Shown one piece after another: positions 1 to 5,093 of a DNA stretch of 5,093 nt. Location: contig CAMDLJ010000209.1 of NCBI GenBank assembly GCA_945901665.1, forward strand, positions 1 through 5,093, in the 5' to 3' direction. A program made the position numbers and the translations under genes. The notes beneath the pieces are model-generated. The model did no database searches. It was not told where the DNA came from and saw only the letters and a list, made by a program, of their open reading frames with translations. How positions within the stretch are numbered: position 1 is the stretch's first letter; each line of letters starts with the position of its first letter. The stretch comes from Bordetella parapertussis (GTDB lineage Bacteria > Pseudomonadota > Gammaproteobacteria > Burkholderiales > Burkholderiaceae).

Positions 1-506
1 CGCACACGCTCGCCATAGGCCTTGGCGGTGTCCAAGTCACCTTGGGGAATATCGGCCGCCGGGCTGGTCGATCCCACCTGGGCCATCAAACCGGAGTTGG
101 AACCCAAGCGGTTGAAGGTGCCGTCACTCATGCCAGGCAGACCCACCCAGACCATGCCGTGCTGCATGGACAAGGTGATCAAGTACTGCAAGGTGGAGAG
201 CTTGTCGCCGCTCAAGTTGGCAGAAATGGTGAAGCCCCCAGCCACCTTGTCCTTCCAGGCGCCGCTGAACCAACGCTTGGAGCTGGCGTCTGCAAATTTT
301 TTGAATTGCCAAGACACCATGCCCATGTAGGTGGGTGCGCCAAACACGATGGCGTTGGCCGCATCCAGCGCGGCCCAATCGGCCTCGCTGATGTTGCCAT
401 CGGCATCAATGGCGATGAGCTGGGCCTGGGCCCCGTCGGCCACAAATTGCGCCACGCGCTGGGTATGGCCGTAGCCGGAGTGGTAAATCACTGCTGTCGT
501 GGTCAT
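1..506 (-). CDS. Flavodoxin/WrbA-like NAD(P)H-dependent FMN oxidoreductase, 3' end beyond the window
   Basis: This gene reads leftward from the ATG at 506-504; 168 codons are present and the C-terminus lies outside the window. The protein begins MTTTAVIYHSGYGHTQRVAQ. The segment HSGYGHT (residues 9-15) fits the flavodoxin phosphate loop that holds the FMN phosphate, and GAPTYMG (57-62 region) and DKVAGGFTIS (about 87-95) match the second and third FMN-contacting segments of the WrbA/NADPH-dependent FMN reductase group. Family members are usually close to 200 residues, so roughly 30 are probably missing. Relatives are soluble cytoplasmic proteins, and WrbA itself reduces quinones by two electrons; the substrate here is not known. 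A purine-rich stretch (AGAGAG, minus strand 519-514) lies 7 nt before the ATG as a ribosome site. It follows the pirin gene after 28 bp in the same direction, so the two probably form an operon. The exact subfamily (WrbA proper or a flavodoxin-like relative) is less certain than the fold. Confidence 0.9.
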   Translation of the reverse strand, partial: MTTTAVIYHSGYGHTQRVAQFVADGAQAQLIAIDADGNISEADWAALDAANAIVFGAPTYMGMVSWQFKKFADASSKRWFSGAWKDKVAGGFTISANLSGDKLSTLQYLITLSMQHGMVWVGLPGMSDGTFNRLGSNSGLMAQVGSTSPAADIPQGDLDTAKAYGERV

Positions 507-534
507 GACCTATCTCTCTTTCAAAGTTAAAAAA

Positions 535-1236
535 TCAAGCTTGCAAATCAAAAAACAAAACCTCGGCACCCTCGGCTTGGTCCAGTGCCAAGCCGCTCTC
601 GCCTTGCATCAGCAAGGCGTCTCCGCAGGCCAAGGCATGTCCATTGACGTGCACAGCCCCCCGCAAGACCTGAACATAGGCTTTTCGCGCCGGGTCCAAA
701 ACCATCTGGGCGCTTTGACCAGCCTCAAAACAGCCCGCATACATGCGCGCGTCGGCGTGGACTTGCACCGAACCCTGGGCTGCATCGGGTGAGGCCACCA
801 AACGCAACACGCCTGATTTTTCGGCCGGGGCAAAGGTTTTTTGCTCGTAGCCGGGCGCAATGCCGCGCTGTGACGGCAAGATCCAAATTTGCAGGAAATG
901 GGTTTCGCCATCCGGTTCGTGGTTGAACTCGGAGTGGCGCACACCCGTGCCAGCGCTCATGCGCTGCACATCCCCAGGGGGAATGCCTTTGACATTGCCC
1001 ATGTTGTCTTGGTGGGCCAAATTGCCCGAAAGCACATAACTGATGATTTCCATGTCTTGGTGGCCATGGGTGCCAAAACCAGTGCCCGGCGCGATCCGGT
1101 CTTCATTGACCACCCGCAAATTGCCCCAACCCATGAACTGCGGGTCGTGGTAGCCCGCAAAAGAAAAACTGTGAAACGACTTCAACCAACCGTGGTCGGC
1201 GTAGCCTCTTTCGTTTGAGCGTCGAACCATTTGCAT
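535..1236 (-). CDS. Pirin family protein (YhhW-like bicupin, possible quercetin 2,3-dioxygenase)
   Basis: A 233-residue protein of typical pirin length. The N-terminal cupin starts with RRSNERGYADHGWLKSFHSF and carries the metal ligands H57 and H59 (in GTHGHQDMEIISY) and H101 and E103 (in VRHSEFNHE), the same residue numbers used in E. coli YhhW. The C-terminal half (about 140-233) is the second, degenerate cupin. Pirins bind Fe(II) or a similar metal in the cytoplasm; YhhW and human pirin show quercetinase activity in vitro, and other pirins act as redox-sensitive regulators, so the true substrate is open. The start at 1236 is chosen because AAGGAG (plus 1243-1248) lies 6 nt upstream; an in-frame ATG at 1314 would run through the operator region and lacks such a site, and ATG 1230 is a possible close alternative. 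It is transcribed divergently from the LysR gene and followed by the flavodoxin-like gene after 28 bp, which suggests a LysR-controlled operon. Confidence 0.95.
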   Translation of the reverse strand: MQMVRRSNERGYADHGWLKSFHSFSFAGYHDPQFMGWGNLRVVNEDRIAPGTGFGTHGHQDMEIISYVLSGNLAHQDNMGNVKGIPPGDVQRMSAGTGVRHSEFNHEPDGETHFLQIWILPSQRGIAPGYEQKTFAPAEKSGVLRLVASPDAAQGSVQVHADARMYAGCFEAGQSAQMVLDPARKAYVQVLRGAVHVNGHALACGDALLMQGESGLALDQAEGAEVLFFDLQA

Positions 1237-1242
1237 GTTTGT

Positions 1243-1248
1243 CTCCTT
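1243..1248 (-). promoter_or_regulatory. Ribosome binding site of the pirin gene
   Basis: On the minus strand AAGGAG sits 6 nt before the ATG at 1236. This strong site decides the start codon over the upstream in-frame ATG at 1314. Confidence 0.85.
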
Positions 1249-1273
1249 CAGTGGTGTGAACTGTAAAAGCGGC

Positions 1274-1287
1274 CCACAGCACTGTGG
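1274..1287. repeat. Perfect 14-bp inverted repeat in the pirin/LysR intergenic region
   Basis: CCACAG and CTGTGG form perfect 6-bp arms around a 2-bp centre. The loop would be too short for a good RNA hairpin, so a protein-binding site in DNA is more likely. It lies between the larger palindrome (1306-1328) and the pirin start, close to where the pirin transcript should begin. Function is inferred from position only. Confidence 0.5.
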
Positions 1288-1315
1288 TTGATACAAATTG
1301 ATGGCATCATTCAAA
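1288..1315 (-). promoter_or_regulatory. Candidate promoter of the pirin-flavodoxin operon
   Basis: Reading leftward, TTTGAA (1315-1310) and TATCAA (1293-1288) are separated by 16 bp and resemble -35 and -10 elements. The match is moderate (TATCAA keeps four of six consensus bases), as is common for promoters that need an activator. The -35 part overlaps the 23-bp palindrome, so a regulator bound there would touch or block RNA polymerase. A weaker alternative -10, TTTACA at 1267-1262, would place the palindrome near -65, the usual LysR recognition position. Confidence 0.3.
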
Positions 1316-1328
1316 AAATTTGATTGAT
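1306..1328. promoter_or_regulatory. Probable LysR-type operator (23-bp palindrome with T-N11-A core)
   Basis: Half-sites ATCATTCAAA (1306-1315) and TTTGATTGAT (1319-1328) are inverted copies with 9 of 10 positions paired and a 3-bp A-only centre. T1311 and A1323 are exactly 11 bases apart, matching the T-N11-A box with dyad symmetry known for LysR-family binding sites. It ends directly before the ribosome site of the LysR gene (1329-1333) and lies between the divergent genes, so it could serve both autoregulation and control of pirin. Binding by this particular protein is inferred. Confidence 0.6.
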
Positions 1329-1333
1329 AAAGG
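1329..1333 (+). promoter_or_regulatory. Ribosome binding site of the LysR gene
   Basis: AAAGG lies 7 nt before the ATG at 1341. It supports this start over the in-frame TTG at 1320, which lies inside the operator-like palindrome. Confidence 0.65.
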
Positions 1334-1340
1334 CCCGATC

Positions 1341-2315
1341 ATGCTAACGCCCCGCCAAGTTTTGACCCCCGACAGCTTGGCCATGCTCAAAAGCATTGAC
1401 CATTTGGGCAGCTTTGCCGCCGCAGCGCGATCCATGGGCTTGGTGCCCAGCGCCTTGAGTTACCGGGTGCGCCAAATGGAGGAAGCACTGGATGTGCTGC
1501 TGTTCACCCGCGCAGCGCGCCAAGCGCGCTTGACCGCCGCAGGGCGCGAGTTGCTACAAGAAGGCCAACGCCTGTTGGCAGAAATGGACAGCATTGCCCA
1601 GCGCGTCAAGCGCTTGGCCACTGGCTGGGAGAGTCAATTCACGGTGGTGTACGACAGCATCATCGACCCATCGGTGGTGATGGACCTGTGCGCGGCGTTT
1701 TACGCCGACAACCCACCCACCCGGCTGCGCTTGCGCCATGAAACCTTGAGCGGTACGTTGCACAGCCTCAGCTCGGGTCAAGCCGACTTGGCCATTGGCG
1801 TGGACATGCAACTGAGCCCGGCCTTGGGTTTGCGGTTTGCCGAATTGGGGTCCTTGGTGCGGTTTGCCTTTTGTGTGGCCCCCCAACACCCCTTGGCGCG
1901 CAGCCCCCAGCCCTTGAGCGATGCCAGCATCCAAGCGCACCGCGCCGTGGCGGTGGCCGACACGGTGCCGCAAGGCCAAGGGGTGACCATTGGTTTGCTG
2001 CCCGGCCAAGACGTGTTCACCGTGCCCAGCATGGCCCTCAAACTGGATGCCCAACTGCGCGGGCTGGGCGTGGGTTTCTTGCCCGAACCCCTGGCCAGAC
2101 CGCACATCGAGGCAGGCCACTTGCTCGCCTGCGAGGTGCAACGGCCCCAGCGCAGCGGCAAGCTGGGTTATGCCTGGCGCGAAGCCCCTGGCGAGGCGGC
2201 CGAGTCCGCGGACAAACGCGCCCTGCAATGGTGGCGCAAAGCCTTGGACCAAGCGCACACCCGCAGCGCCCTACTGGGGCAATCGAGCACTGTTCAGCGT
2301 GCGCCATCGGTGTAG
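1341..2315 (+). CDS. LysR-type transcriptional regulator, YhaJ-like
   Basis: A 324-residue regulator, normal size for the family. The N-terminal winged helix-turn-helix spans about residues 10-70: LKSIDHLGSFAAAARSMG, then VPSALSYRVRQMEEALDVLL, with the LTAAG wing at 64-68. A linker helix follows (about 70-95), then the periplasmic-binding-protein-like effector domain (about 98-300), including SGQADLAIG (145-153), the VAVADT segment (203-208) and GLGVGFLPE (241-249). From memory, the GSFAAAA, VPSALSY and AVADT segments are closest to E. coli YhaJ, a regulator that responds to dinitrotoluene breakdown products and is adjacent to the pirin relative yhaK. The protein should bind DNA as a dimer or tetramer in the cytoplasm, using a small co-inducer not identifiable here. 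The ATG at 1341 is chosen for its AAAGG site. It is divergent from pirin by 104 bp and followed after 9 bp by the FAD oxidoreductase, so readthrough into that gene is likely. Confidence 0.95.
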   Translation: MLTPRQVLTPDSLAMLKSIDHLGSFAAAARSMGLVPSALSYRVRQMEEALDVLLFTRAARQARLTAAGRELLQEGQRLLAEMDSIAQRVKRLATGWESQFTVVYDSIIDPSVVMDLCAAFYADNPPTRLRLRHETLSGTLHSLSSGQADLAIGVDMQLSPALGLRFAELGSLVRFAFCVAPQHPLARSPQPLSDASIQAHRAVAVADTVPQGQGVTIGLLPGQDVFTVPSMALKLDAQLRGLGVGFLPEPLARPHIEAGHLLACEVQRPQRSGKLGYAWREAPGEAAESADKRALQWWRKALDQAHTRSALLGQSSTVQRAPSV

Positions 2316-2318
2316 AGT
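2313..2318 (+). promoter_or_regulatory. -10-like TAGAGT just before the FAD oxidoreductase start
   Basis: TAGAGT overlaps the LysR stop codon. If used as a -10 element it would start transcription at about the ATG at 2325, giving a leaderless message. No good -35 is seen about 17 bp upstream, and chance is possible because TAG is the LysR stop. The same TAGARTCGG string occurs before trmB. Confidence 0.2.
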
Positions 2319-2324
2319 CGGGCC

Positions 2325-3389
2325 ATGGCAGCACATCACATTGCAATCGTGGGCGCAGGCATGGCGGGCATCACCGCAGCCCGCACTTTGGCGCAAGCCG
2401 GGCACCAGGTCATGGTGTTTGACAAAAGCCTGGGCGTTGGGGGTCGCATGGCCACCCGGCGCAGCCCTTTCGGCGGTTTTGACCATGGGGCGCAGTACTT
2501 CACCGTTCGCGATCCCCGCATGGCCTTGGCCCTTCAAACCGTTCCCGACAGCCTGACCCACTGCCGCCCCTGGAGCGCCAACGCCGTGCGCGTGCTGGAC
2601 CCGTCTGGCCGTGTGGTGGAAGCAGCCAGGCCCGGACCCGAGGCCCATTGGGTGGGTGTACCGGGCATGAGTGCGCTGGTTAAGCACTGGGCCCAACCCC
2701 TGGCCGATGCGGATCAAGTGCGGCTGGGCCACACGGCGCAATCGCTGCAAGCCGACCCGCGCAAAGCCAGTCGCTGGTCTTTGCACGGCACAGATGCCGA
2801 CGGCCATGCTTGGCACCAGGGCGGTTTTGACCGCGTGGTCCTGGCCATGCCCGCGCCACAAGTGGCACATCTGTTGCAATCCAGCCCAGGGCGCGGCGCG
2901 GCCAGCGCCTTGATCGCGCCCACCCTGGGGGTGCAAACCGCCCCCTGTTGGACCTTGATGCTGGCCTATCCCCAGGCCAGCCAACCTGGCCTGACCCATT
3001 TGGGCCCGCAGTGGAATGCCGCCCGCAGCACCCACCACCGCATTGCCTGGCTGGCGCGCGAATCGTCCAAGCCGGGGCGCAGCAGCATCGAGCGCTGGAC
3101 CCTGCAAGCCAGCGCCGAATGGTCCCTCGAGCACCTCAACGACGACGCCGAGCGGGTGCAACTCAAATTGCAGCGCGCATTTGCGGAGTTGACCGGCATC
3201 CACAGCGCGCCCAGCCATGCCCAAGCGCATTTGTGGCGCTATGCCAAAACCACCCATCCCTTGGGGCAGCCCTACCAATGGGACAGCGCCACCGGATTGG
3301 GCACCTGTGGCGACTGGCACCTTGGGAACCGGGTGGAAGACGCCTTCGTCTCTGGCCTCGAACTGGGGCTGCACCTGTGCGGTAAATGA
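2325..3389 (+). CDS. Renalase-like NAD(P)/FAD-dependent oxidoreductase
   Basis: A 354-residue soluble flavoprotein of the amine-oxidase/renalase group (COG3380 type). The N-terminus has the dinucleotide-binding fold, [17 protein letters not shown] (6-22), ending in an acidic residue at D33 (VFDKS), followed by [10 protein letters not shown] (37-46) and [13 protein letters not shown] (52-64), the typical second FAD motif. VPGMSALVK (112-120) and [17 protein letters not shown] (about 168-184) fit the middle of the fold, and the C-terminus [20 protein letters not shown] (329-348) is the closing FAD-contact segment. Characterised bacterial renalases oxidise isomeric dihydro-NAD(P) forms that inhibit dehydrogenases; whether this one does is unproven. 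The ATG at 2325 is the only sensible start, though its ribosome site is poor, so translation may be coupled to the LysR gene ending 9 bp upstream or run from a leaderless message. Its stop overlaps the gluQ start in ATGA, which indicates co-translation with gluQ. Confidence 0.9.
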   Translation: MAAHHIAIVGAGMAGITAARTLAQAGHQVMVFDKSLGVGGRMATRRSPFGGFDHGAQYFTVRDPRMALALQTVPDSLTHCRPWSANAVRVLDPSGRVVEAARPGPEAHWVGVPGMSALVKHWAQPLADADQVRLGHTAQSLQADPRKASRWSLHGTDADGHAWHQGGFDRVVLAMPAPQVAHLLQSSPGRGAASALIAPTLGVQTAPCWTLMLAYPQASQPGLTHLGPQWNAARSTHHRIAWLARESSKPGRSSIERWTLQASAEWSLEHLNDDAERVQLKLQRAFAELTGIHSAPSHAQAHLWRYAKTTHPLGQPYQWDSATGLGTCGDWHLGNRVEDAFVSGLELGLHLCGK

Positions 3390-4300
3390 TGCCCTACCGG
3401 GGGCGGTTTGCGCCCTCACCCACCGGCCCCTTGCACGCGGGCTCCTTGGTGGCGGCCCTGGCCAGCTGGCTCGACGCCAAAGCCCACCACGGGCAATGGT
3501 GGATCCGCATCGAAGACACCGACGGGCCGCGCTGCCCACCCGGCACAGATGAAATCATCTTGCAGCAACTGGCCCAGTGCCATTTGCACCCCGATGCGCC
3601 GGCGCAATGGCAATCACACCGAACCCAGCTGTACCAAGCGGCCTTGGACCGCCTGCACCTCAGCGGCCATATTTACCCCTGCATTTGCTCGCGCAAAGAG
3701 ATTGCCAACGCCTTGACCGCACAGGGTTGGGCGGCCCAGCGCCATGCTGCCGCCCCCTACCCTGGCACTTGCAAGCGCCAGCCGCCAAATGCCACACAAC
3801 TGGCCCACTTGCCCCATGCCTTGCGCTTTGCCGTGCCCTCTGGCGCATGGCCTTGGCACGACCGGTGGCTGGGCGCGCAATCGCAAGACCTGGCGCACAG
3901 CGTGGGCGATGTGGTGCTGCGCCGCGCCGATGGTCTTTGGGCGTATCAACTGGCGGTGGTGGTCGACGATGCCGACCAAGGCATCACCCATGTGGTGCGT
4001 GGCCAAGACCTGGCCGACAACACGCCACGCCAAATGGCCTTGCAACAAGCCTTGGGACTGGCCACGCCGCTTTATATGCACACGCCCTTGGTGCTGGGCA
4101 CCGATGGCGAAAAACTCTCCAAGCAAAACGGTGCCCAGTCGCTCGACACCCGCCAGCCCCTGGCCTGTTTGCAGGCGGCTGCATCGGTATTGGGCTTGTC
4201 GACGCACACAGGGCCCGTGTCCCAAGCCCTGGCTTTTTGGGTCGAACAGTGGGCCAAACAGCATGGCACAAATGCCAGCGCTCAAGTGGCACCGCCATAG
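3386..4300 (+). CDS. gluQ: Glutamyl-Q tRNA(Asp) synthetase
   Basis: A 304-residue GluRS-like enzyme without the C-terminal anticodon-binding domain, the hallmark of GluQ (YadB). It activates glutamate and attaches it to queuosine at position 34 of tRNA-Asp. The class I nucleotide-binding motif is [17 protein letters not shown] (5-21, HAG at 17-19), followed by [10 protein letters not shown] (40-49). The zinc site is C99, C101, Y125 and C129 (YPCIC and YPGTC), and the KMSKS counterpart is KLSK (243-246). [20 protein letters not shown] (185-204) and [12 protein letters not shown] (205-216) are the usual active-site segments. Between the CxC pair and the tyrosine there are 23 residues, longer than I recall for E. 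coli, but all ligands are present. ATG 3386 overlaps the preceding stop (ATGA); ATG 3389 is an equally possible start one codon later. The upstream ribosome site is weak, consistent with translational coupling to the FAD oxidoreductase. Function depends on a queuosine pathway elsewhere in the genome. Confidence 0.95.
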   Translation: MMPYRGRFAPSPTGPLHAGSLVAALASWLDAKAHHGQWWIRIEDTDGPRCPPGTDEIILQQLAQCHLHPDAPAQWQSHRTQLYQAALDRLHLSGHIYPCICSRKEIANALTAQGWAAQRHAAAPYPGTCKRQPPNATQLAHLPHALRFAVPSGAWPWHDRWLGAQSQDLAHSVGDVVLRRADGLWAYQLAVVVDDADQGITHVVRGQDLADNTPRQMALQQALGLATPLYMHTPLVLGTDGEKLSKQNGAQSLDTRQPLACLQAAASVLGLSTHTGPVSQALAFWVEQWAKQHGTNASAQVAPP

Positions 4301-4409
4301 AACCTAGGGGCCATGAGACCCAACCCCTCACACCCCTGACAGCCAGGCCACGAAACACCGCCCCATCGCAAGGATGGATCCAACATTGACCCGTCGTGCA
4401 TGACCCCCT

Positions 4410-4430
4410 GCGGCCCCTAGAATCGGCCGC
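4410..4430. repeat. Inverted repeat enclosing the trmB -10-like element
   Basis: GCGGCC (4410-4415) and GGCCGC (4425-4430) are perfect 6-bp arms around a 9-bp centre that contains TAGAAT. No T-run follows, so it is not an intrinsic terminator. It could be a regulator site over the promoter, or, in transcripts coming from gluQ, a hairpin just before the trmB start codon. Both roles are inferred. Confidence 0.45.
4418..4423 (+). promoter_or_regulatory. Candidate -10 element of trmB
   Basis: TAGAAT keeps five of six bases of the TATAAT consensus. Transcription would begin near 4430, only about 4 nt before the ATG at 4434, giving an almost leaderless message. A matching -35 at 16-18 bp is not evident (TTGACC at 4386-4391 is 26 bp away, too far). 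The 133-bp gap after gluQ, with no clear terminator, leaves room for an own promoter. Confidence 0.4.
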
Positions 4431-4433
4431 TTG

Positions 4434-5093
4434 ATGAACCCCAACACCCCCTCCACAGCGCCCAAGCCCAGCGCTTGCGAACCCGCAGCGAAAGCCACCC
4501 CCACACACATGCACAGCGGGGAAGGTCTGCACCATGACAAGCCTTTTTTGCGCACCATCAAAACCTTTGTCACCCGCGCTGGGCGGGCCACCAGCGGTCA
4601 ACTCAGGGCCATCGAAGACCTGGGTCCGCGCTTTGTGCTCCCCTATGCGCCACAACCACTCAACCTGGCGACGGTTTTTGGGTCAGAACGGGCATCGGCC
4701 CCGGTGATTTTGGAGATTGGCTTTGGCATGGGCGAGGCCACGGCCCACATTGCCCGCTTGCGCCCCAACGATAATTTTTTGTGCTGCGAAGTGCATGAAG
4801 CAGGTGTGGGCGCCTTGCTCAAACGCATGCTAGACCCACCCATCGCCAACATCCGCATCCTGCAACACGACGCGCTCGAGGTGATCGAGCACAACCTGGG
4901 TCTGGCCAGCCTGGACGGCATCCACATCTTCTTTCCTGACCCGTGGCACAAACTGCGCCATCACAAGCGGCGTTTGATTCAGCCCGCTTATGTGTCCCGG
5001 CTGACCCAACGGCTCAAGCCCGGCGGCTATGTGCATTGCGCCACCGACTGGCAGCCCTATGCCCAGCAAATGCTGGCCGTGCTCGGTGCCGAG
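4434..5093 (+). CDS. trmB: tRNA (guanine-N7-)-methyltransferase, 3' end beyond the window
   Basis: The reading frame is open for 220 codons from ATG 4434 to the window edge, so the stop is missing; the family is usually about 230-250 residues. TrmB uses S-adenosylmethionine to make m7G at position 46 in the variable loop of many tRNAs. Visible motifs are [14 protein letters not shown] (38-51, the conserved N-terminal entry), the SAM loop [10 protein letters not shown] (94-103), [12 protein letters not shown] (118-129), the acidic QHDALEV (144-150), the catalytic [18 protein letters not shown] (166-183, D169) and [14 protein letters not shown] (197-210). The first 30 or so residues are rich in Pro, Ala and Thr and look non-conserved. 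ATG 4509 (residue 26) would give an N-terminus closer in length to E. coli TrmB, but it has no better ribosome site. ATG 4434 is kept because it follows the -10-like TAGAAT closely and the codons between the two starts look coding. Confidence 0.93.
   Translation, partial: MNPNTPSTAPKPSACEPAAKATPTHMHSGEGLHHDKPFLRTIKTFVTRAGRATSGQLRAIEDLGPRFVLPYAPQPLNLATVFGSERASAPVILEIGFGMGEATAHIARLRPNDNFLCCEVHEAGVGALLKRMLDPPIANIRILQHDALEVIEHNLGLASLDGIHIFFPDPWHKLRHHKRRLIQPAYVSRLTQRLKPGGYVHCATDWQPYAQQMLAVLGAE

Noticed and set aside
502..509. Palindrome GTCATGAC spanning the flavodoxin-like start codon (504-506)
   Set aside because: An 8-10 bp palindrome centred on an ATG followed by ACC is easily accidental, and there is no second copy or other site nearby.
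42..530. Plus-strand open frame of 162 codons opposite the flavodoxin-like gene
   Set aside because: The minus strand carries the FMN-binding motifs and a proper ribosome site; the plus-strand translation has no recognisable features.
561..576. Short direct repeat CCTCGGC (561-567 and 570-576) at the end of pirin
   Set aside because: Two 7-bp copies within GC-rich coding sequence are expected by chance and match Glu-rich codons (GCCGAG) in the protein.
1237..1314. Longer pirin start at ATG 1314
   Set aside because: The extra 26 residues are unlike pirin N-termini, have no ribosome site and would run through the promoter and operator region. AAGGAG before 1236 decides for the shorter form.
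1320..1340. TTG start for the LysR gene at 1320
   Set aside because: It lies inside the palindrome, and ATG 1341 has an AAAGG site 7 nt upstream.
1554..2258. Minus-strand open frame of 234 codons opposite the LysR gene
   Set aside because: It lies entirely within the regulator, shows no family motif and has the low-complexity composition of an antisense shadow.
2271..3539. Long open frame (422 codons) on the minus strand opposite the FAD oxidoreductase
   Set aside because: Its translation is rich in Arg, Gly and Pro with no recognisable domain, while the opposite strand encodes a clear FAD enzyme and the start of gluQ. It is a by-product of GC-biased codons.
4301..4433. Terminator or small gene between gluQ and trmB
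   Set aside because: No stem followed by a T-run is visible, and no frame with a start and ribosome site stands out. Only the promoter-like TAGAAT and its flanking inverted repeat are supported.
1..5093. Mobile element, CRISPR array, toxin-antitoxin or defence system
   Set aside because: No transposase, integrase, regularly spaced repeats, toxin-like small genes or shift in base composition were seen; gene content is ordinary chromosomal.

Overview
The window is GC-rich chromosomal DNA carrying six protein genes and no sign of mobile DNA. Codon use (GC-rich third positions together with frequent TTG for Leu and CAA for Gln) and the gene order suggest a betaproteobacterium, most likely of the Comamonadaceae (Limnohabitans/Rhodoferax-like). 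The taxonomic call is an inference from style and gene content; there is no marker gene that fixes it.

Left block (1-2315) is a divergent regulator/target arrangement. On the minus strand a pirin-family bicupin (1236 to 535) is followed after 28 bp by a flavodoxin/WrbA-like FMN protein that runs off the left edge (506 to 1). On the plus strand, starting 104 bp from pirin, is a LysR-type regulator (1341-2315) that resembles Escherichia coli YhaJ, which also sits beside a pirin relative (YhaK). The shared intergenic region holds a near-perfect 23-bp palindrome with a T-N11-A core (1306-1328), the layout expected for a LysR-family operator, plus a second short palindrome (1274-1287). The likely picture is a small regulon in which the regulator senses an aromatic or quinone-like compound or redox stress and controls the pirin-flavodoxin pair.

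Right block (2325-5093) is a tightly packed plus-strand run: a renalase-like FAD oxidoreductase (2325-3389), gluQ (3386-4300, overlapping the preceding stop by 4 bp) and, after a 133-bp gap with its own candidate promoter, trmB (4434 to the right edge, truncated). gluQ and trmB both act on tRNA (glutamyl-queuosine in tRNA-Asp, and m7G46), so this is a small tRNA-modification neighbourhood. The oxidoreductase only 9 bp behind the LysR gene may share transcripts with both blocks.

No stretch longer than 300 bases lacks a gene. No RNA gene, CRISPR array, insertion sequence, attachment site or convincing intrinsic terminator was seen. Nothing here amounts to an undescribed system: the genes belong to known families. 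The most useful leads are the operator-like palindrome, the YhaJ-like cassette, and the -10-like motifs placed almost on top of two start codons.
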